In this document: positions 61,079 to 64,000 of the stretch, piece after piece
Layout: every line of letters starts with the position of its first letter
Numbering within the stretch: the first letter of the stretch is position 1
Assembly: GCA_910587185.1 (NCBI GenBank)
Contig: CAJULY010000001.1
Span: 248,001-312,000 of the forward strand
Direction: 5' to 3'
DNA from: an uncultured Muribaculaceae bacterium
GTDB lineage: Bacteria; Bacteroidota; Bacteroidia; Bacteroidales; Muribaculaceae
DNA: 64,000 nucleotides
Position numbers and translations under genes: made by a program
Notes under the pieces: generated by a model
Told to the model about the DNA's origin: nothing
The model's input: the letters and a program-made list of their open reading frames with translations, nothing else
Database searches by the model: none

Positions 61079-62620
61079 ATGAACATAATAATTTATGTAT
61101 CGATAGCCGTGATAGCCCTTGCGATAGGAATCACGGTTTCCATGATAGTCCAGAGAAACATAGCCCGCTCACGAGCCAACCGCATACTTGAAGAGGCGCG
61201 CAACGAGGCCGAGGTTCTCAAGAAAAACAAACTGCTCGAGGCCCGCGAGGAAGAGCTCAAGATAATCGGCGACGCCGAAAAGCAGGCCACTCAGCGCATG
61301 CAGAAGGTACAGCAGACCGAAAGCCGCCTCAAACAGCGCGAACTCCAGCTGAATCAGCAGCAGAGCGAGAACCAGCGCGCACGCAACGAGAACGAGCAGA
61401 CCAACAAAAGGCTACAGGAACGCATGGCGCTTGCCGAAAGCAAGCAGGCCGAGGTAGAAGCGATGAAACGCAAAGCGCAGGAAGAGCTTGAACGAGTGTC
61501 GGGGCTCTCTTCAGAAGAAGCCAAGGAAAAGCTTATCGAATCGCTGAAAGACGAGGCAAAAACCGCCGCACAGAGCTATATCAACGACATAATGGACGAA
61601 GCGAAGCTGACAGCCAACAAGGAAGCGAAACGCATAGTCGTCCAGTCGATCCAGCGCGTAGCCACGGAGACAGCAATCGAGAACTCCGTCACCGTGTTCC
61701 AGATCGATTCAGACGAAATCAAAGGACGCATCATAGGCCGCGAGGGCCGCAATATCCGCGCTCTCGAAGCCGCTACCGGCATCGAGATAATAGTCGATGA
61801 CACCCCGGAGGCCATTGTCCTCTCGGGCTTCGATCCTGTCCGCCGCGAAATAGCGCGCCTGGCTCTTCATCAGCTTGTGACAGACGGCCGCATCCATCCG
61901 GCCCGCATAGAGGAAGTGGTTGCCAAAGTGCGCCGTCAGGTCGAGGAGGAAATCATCGAAACCGGTAAACGCACCACGATCGATCTTGGTATCCACGGCC
62001 TCCATCCGGAACTCGTCAGACTCGTAGGCAAAATGAAATACCGTTCGAGCTACGGGCAGAATCTTCTGCAACATTCGCGCGAAACGGCCAATCTTTGTGC
62101 GGTCATGGCGTCGGAACTGGGCCTCAATCCGAAGAAAGCGCGTCGCGCCGGCCTTCTCCACGACATAGGCAAAGTGCCCGACGAGGAGCCGGAACTGCCC
62201 CACGCACTGCTCGGCATGAAACTGGCAGAAAAATACAAGGAGAAACCGGAAATATGCAATGCTATCGGCGCTCACCACGACGAAGTGGAGATGACTTCAC
62301 TATTGGCTCCTATCGTGCAGGTATGCGACGCCATATCAGGCGCACGTCCCGGCGCACGCCGCGAAATGGTCGAAGCCTACATCAAACGTCTCAATGACCT
62401 CGAGCAACTCGCGCTCAGCTATCCCGGAGTGATAAAGACCTACGCCATTCAGGCCGGTCGCGAGCTTCGCGTTATTGTAGGAGCCGACAAGATCGACGAC
62501 GTCGAGACAGAAAAACTGTCGGCCGAGATAGCCAAACGCATTCAGGACGAGATGACCTATCCGGGCCAGGTGAAAATCACTGTTATCCGCGAAACACGCT
62601 CTGTTAGTTTTGCCAAATAA
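61079..62620 (+). CDS. rny: Ribonuclease Y
   Basis: Membrane-anchored endoribonuclease (513 aa) that initiates mRNA decay. One N-terminal helix (about 3-22) is followed by a long charged coiled coil (about 25-160), a KH RNA-binding domain (about 205-270; [19 protein letters not shown]) and an HD domain with the metal-binding pair in LLHDIGK (H361, D362) and AIGAHHDE. The length is normal. The next gene encodes a PSP1/RicT-type protein; in Bacillus, RicT belongs to a complex that acts with RNase Y. Confidence 0.96.
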   Translation: MNIIIYVSIAVIALAIGITVSMIVQRNIARSRANRILEEARNEAEVLKKNKLLEAREEELKIIGDAEKQATQRMQKVQQTESRLKQRELQLNQQQSENQRARNENEQTNKRLQERMALAESKQAEVEAMKRKAQEELERVSGLSSEEAKEKLIESLKDEAKTAAQSYINDIMDEAKLTANKEAKRIVVQSIQRVATETAIENSVTVFQIDSDEIKGRIIGREGRNIRALEAATGIEIIVDDTPEAIVLSGFDPVRREIARLALHQLVTDGRIHPARIEEVVAKVRRQVEEEIIETGKRTTIDLGIHGLHPELVRLVGKMKYRSSYGQNLLQHSRETANLCAVMASELGLNPKKARRAGLLHDIGKVPDEEPELPHALLGMKLAEKYKEKPEICNAIGAHHDEVEMTSLLAPIVQVCDAISGARPGARREMVEAYIKRLNDLEQLALSYPGVIKTYAIQAGRELRVIVGADKIDDVETEKLSAEIAKRIQDEMTYPGQVKITVIRETRSVSFAK

Positions 62621-62647
62621 TCCACGCGTTCATTGACATTTCACACT

Positions 62648-63997
62648 ATGGGAGACGAAAATCCTCTAAAAAACCTTCCGGACGACACCCCGGAACCGCA
62701 ACTCGGAAGCGACGACGAACTGAGACTCAGTCGCTGCCGCCGCGCGGAACACCACGAAACGCCGCGCGGAAAGCTGAAATGCTATGACTGGATGGCCGAC
62801 ATTCCGGGCGCATCGGAGGGATGCGACATGGTCGAAGTGCAGTTCAAGAACACCCGCAAGGGTTTCTATCTGAACTCGCTCCATATTCCGCTGAAAATAG
62901 GCGACACTGTTGTGGTTGAAGCGGCTCCGGGCCATGACGTGGGCGAAGTGACGCTGACCGGTCCGCTGGTAAAGCGCCAGATGCGCCACGGAAGCTCCAA
63001 GAGCAAGGACGAGGTGCGCAGGATTCTGCGGAAAGCGCGGCCGGCCGACCTCGAGAAGTTCGAGGAAGCCAAAGCGAAGGAAAACGACACCATGATCCGC
63101 TCGCGCAAAATCGCCGAAGACCTGCATCTGAACATGAAGATAGGCGACGTAGAATATCAGGGCGACGGAAACAAAGCCATTTTCTACTACATCGCCGACG
63201 AGCGCGTCGATTTCCGACAGCTGATAAAGGTGCTCGCCGAAACTTTCAAAGTGCGCATAGAGATGAAACAGATCGGGGCGCGTCAGGAAGCCGGCCGCAT
63301 AGGCGGCATAGGGCCCTGCGGCCGTCCGCTCTGCTGTGCATCATGGATGACCAATTTCGTCAGCGTCGGCACTGCGGCCGCCCGCTTCCAGGACATATCC
63401 CTGAATCCTCAGAAACTCGCGGGCCAGTGCGCGAAACTGAAATGCTGTCTGAATTTCGAAGTGGATGTCTATGTTGAGAGCATCAAGCATCTTCCGCCGA
63501 AAGATGTCCGTCTGGAAACGGCCGACAACACTTATTTCCATTTCAAATACGACATTTTCAACCGTACGATAACATACTCCACCGACAAGTCCGTCCCGGC
63601 AAATCTCGTGACGATTTCAGCAGAAAGGGCTTTCGAGGTCATGGAGATGAACAAGGCCGGAGAAAAGCCGCTGAGTCTTCTGGAAGAAAAAGAAAGCTCG
63701 ACGAAAGAGAAAAAGCCTTATGCCGATCTTCTCGGACAGGACAGCATAGCGAGATTCGACAACACACGGAAGAAGAAGAAAAAGAAATCGAAAAAGCCCA
63801 AAGCAGCCCAGCCCAATCAGCCGGGACAGAACGAAGGCGGCAATTCCAATTCTTCCGCAGAAAAGCCCGAGCAACCCCAGCCGGCTACGCAACAGAAACC
63901 GAAAGCGCGCAATGACCGCCGCAAGCAGCGGGGTGCCGGCAAAAACGGCGACCAAGCATCCGCGGCCCCGAAAGAGCAGCCCACCAAAGATGAATAG
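62648..63997 (+). CDS. PSP1-domain protein, RicT/YaaT-like, with basic C-terminal tail
   Basis: Product of 449 residues from the ATG of MGDENPLKNLPDDTPEP. The PSP1 C-terminal domain and the conserved Cys cluster that binds an iron-sulfur cluster in RicT are visible in GIGPCGRPLCCASWM and CAKLKCCLNFE (four or more Cys). The last 100 residues are a Lys-, Pro- and Gln-rich disordered tail (KKKKKKSKKPKAAQPNQP) that is absent from RicT of Firmicutes. The N-terminal 40 residues are also polar. It lies 27 nt after rny and is probably cotranscribed with it, consistent with a partner role in RNA decay. The stop codon is just inside the window. Confidence 0.88.
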   Translation: MGDENPLKNLPDDTPEPQLGSDDELRLSRCRRAEHHETPRGKLKCYDWMADIPGASEGCDMVEVQFKNTRKGFYLNSLHIPLKIGDTVVVEAAPGHDVGEVTLTGPLVKRQMRHGSSKSKDEVRRILRKARPADLEKFEEAKAKENDTMIRSRKIAEDLHLNMKIGDVEYQGDGNKAIFYYIADERVDFRQLIKVLAETFKVRIEMKQIGARQEAGRIGGIGPCGRPLCCASWMTNFVSVGTAAARFQDISLNPQKLAGQCAKLKCCLNFEVDVYVESIKHLPPKDVRLETADNTYFHFKYDIFNRTITYSTDKSVPANLVTISAERAFEVMEMNKAGEKPLSLLEEKESSTKEKKPYADLLGQDSIARFDNTRKKKKKKSKKPKAAQPNQPGQNEGGNSNSSAEKPEQPQPATQQKPKARNDRRKQRGAGKNGDQASAAPKEQPTKDE

Positions 63998-64000
63998 GCT

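Overview
The window looks like a gut Bacteroidales chromosome, most likely a Muribaculaceae-type organism. The support is a Bacteroidetes promoter signature (TTG, 19-20 nt, TAnnTTTG) before many genes, Rho with a long disordered insertion, GH92 alpha-mannosidases, SusC/TonB-type outer-membrane proteins with FecI/FecR-like regulators, DUF4377 and DUF5106 lipoproteins, and an ISAon1-type insertion sequence. The family assignment is inference, because no rRNA is present.

Layout. 0-10 kb, minus strand: a TPR-sensor histidine kinase and its NarL-type regulator, a secreted M28 peptidase, a TonB-dependent-receptor-like barrel, two small proteins and ClpB. 10.2-16.3 kb, plus strand: a seven-gene run (DUF5106, DoxX, mnmA, DUF151 nuclease, nucleoside permease, rsmE, kdsA) closed by a strong bidirectional terminator shared with the convergent phosphosugar mutase. 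18.4-22.8 kb: two exported GH92 enzymes. 22.9-28.7 kb: an unknown multi-TM protein, a small barrel, gpmI, an HdhA-like steroid dehydrogenase and a YbaK-type editing protein. Two near-identical promoter-leader-hairpin units frame the dehydrogenase. 28.7-31 kb: rho with a long structured leader.

31-48 kb looks like an accessory region. It is visibly more AT-rich in its first part and full of duplicated pieces. A 179-bp duplication of the rho 3' flank frames a KilA-N gene with an overlapping small membrane protein. The second copy is followed by an internally shortened Abi/HEPN gene that also overlaps a small membrane protein. Next come a DUF4377 lipoprotein, an overlapping sigma / anti-sigma / outer-membrane receptor trio, a second DUF4377 lipoprotein, a lipoprotein gene stopped by a single amber codon, a PAS-LuxR regulator, a small Rossmann-like protein, an S41 peptidase, a two-component system divergent from a second receptor, and an aspartyl protease. 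One promoter-bearing repeat occurs three times here.

48-52.8 kb: fucO, an SGNH hydrolase plus MBOAT O-acyltransferase pair, and a PfkB sugar kinase. 52.9-56 kb: an unrecognised GC-rich gene abutting an ISAon1-like element, tRNA-Leu(GAG), tRNA-Gly(GCC) and a 340-bp MITE-like element. 56-59.8 kb: biotin genes bioA, bioF and a bioG-bioC fusion. 60-64 kb: a DUF486 membrane protein, a ZapB-like coiled coil with ZapA, RNase Y and a RicT/PSP1 protein.

The best candidate for something undescribed is the repeat-framed pair of 'effector plus overlapping small membrane protein' cassettes behind rho. Next are the duplicated leader RNA units and the structured rho leader.
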